43,670 nt of DNA, taken from positions 1 through 43,670 of the forward strand of contig OMJH01000186.1 in NCBI GenBank assembly GCA_900299295.1, in the 5' to 3' direction. The stretch comes from Bacteroidota bacterium. Its GTDB lineage: Bacteria > Bacteroidota > Bacteroidia > B-17B0 > Aurantibacillaceae. The notes beneath the pieces were generated by a model. The model made no database searches. It was not told the origin of the DNA and saw only the letters and a list, made by a program, of their open reading frames with translations. Position numbers and translations under genes: made by a program. Positions 43,416-43,670 of the stretch are shown here, piece by piece. Positions within the stretch are counted from its first letter, which is position 1. Each line of letters starts with the position of its first letter.

Positions 43416-43670
43416 ATGAAAAAACTGGGAGGCAAAGAGCGATCACGAAAAAATAATTCTGATAGCCTGGGCAGAGGAAGTGAAAGAAAATTTTCCGGAG
43501 GAAAATCGTTTGGCGACAAACCTTATCGGAGAAAAAATGATGGCGAAGGTGAATCCAAGAGGCCATTTCGTGAAAAACGAGAATATGATGGTGGAGAACG
43601 TAAAAGTTCATTCGGAAAAAAATCGTTCGGCGACAAACCTTATCGGAGAAGAGATGGGAGCGAAGGTGAA
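43416..43670 (+). CDS. Basic low-complexity N-terminus, probably of a pseudouridine synthase (3' end outside window)
   Basis: ATG at 43416 opens a frame of 85 codons still open at the window end. It is rich in Lys, Arg, Gly, Ser and Glu with repeated KSFGDKPYRR units, and has no folded domain yet. Such tails precede the RluB/RsuA-type pseudouridine synthases in many Bacteroidota, and also occur on DEAD-box helicases or other RNA-binding proteins, so the assignment rests on style only. The gene lies 42 bases after metG on the same strand. The minus-strand open frame here is a shadow. Confidence 0.5.
   Translation, partial: MKKLGGKERSRKNNSDSLGRGSERKFSGGKSFGDKPYRRKNDGEGESKRPFREKREYDGGERKSSFGKKSFGDKPYRRRDGSEGE
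43504..43553 (+). repeat. Direct imperfect 50-bp repeat, copy 1
   Basis: Bases 43504-43553 recur at 43621-43670 with a few changes and in the same codon phase (117 bp = 39 codons apart). They encode KSFGDKPYRRKNDGEGE and KSFGDKPYRRRDGSEGE. The intervening part has a related GGERKSSFGK text. The repeat is inside a low-complexity coding tail. Confidence 0.8.
43621..43670 (+). repeat. Direct imperfect 50-bp repeat, copy 2
   Basis: Second copy of the unit at 43504-43553, ending exactly at the window edge, so further copies may follow outside. Confidence 0.75.

Overview
The window is a chromosomal segment of a member of the Bacteroidota (Bacteroidia; Flavobacteriales- or Cytophagales-like). Four things point there. 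Two secreted proteins end in type IX secretion (T9SS) sorting domains. One gene has a PorE-like TPR/PD40/OmpA architecture. The recognisable promoters follow the Bacteroidota pattern TTTG-N19-TAnnTTTG. The DNA is AT-rich with weak Shine-Dalgarno signals. I see no phage, insertion sequence, CRISPR array, tRNA or rRNA.

Layout. 1-6000: the 5' part of xseA (minus), pdhB (plus), and a very large NtrY-like sensor kinase (minus) whose last ~33 codons lie behind an in-frame TAA. 6000-10260: a TMTC-like membrane glycosyltransferase/TPR protein with an unusual inserted loop, a TauE/SafE permease, and a WYL-domain regulator. 10337-12471: three small genes in a row (coiled-coil protein, membrane protein, double universal stress protein), each apparently broken by one lesion. 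12490-18014: glyS, then a minus-strand polyphosphate operon reading TM2 protein - SixA-like phosphatase - ppk1 - ppx. 18187-21669: a decayed beta-barrel fragment, a terminator, a WD40/caspase-like protein lacking the catalytic His, and a TlpA-like thioredoxin. 21679-25545: purN coupled to a T9SS-exported arylsulfotransferase-like protein, diverging from lgt and a DsbA-family protein. 25643-30240: TPR protein, lipoprotein, serS, rpmA and rplU. 30282-37835: a DMT transporter, a GH18/CUB/T9SS protein, purD and the PorE-like protein. 37969-43670: a chalcone-isomerase-fold exported protein, an exported unknown, a tandem pair of exported leucine-rich-repeat paralogues, metG, and the start of a probable pseudouridine synthase.

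Most of the window is core housekeeping (translation, purine synthesis, lipoprotein maturation, polyphosphate) mixed with cell-envelope and secreted proteins. The least ordinary points are: (1) five coding sequences with apparent disruptions, three of them one-base losses in or near A/T runs, which is either real decay or assembly error; (2) a TMTC-like enzyme with about 120 extra residues carrying EF-hand/dockerin-like loops; (3) a caspase-like domain that keeps DACHSG but has Leu in place of His; (4) housekeeping promoters placed so close to start codons that several mRNAs should be leaderless or nearly so. I found no convincing wholly new multi-gene system. The polyphosphate operon and the decayed stress cluster are the best gene-neighbourhood candidates.
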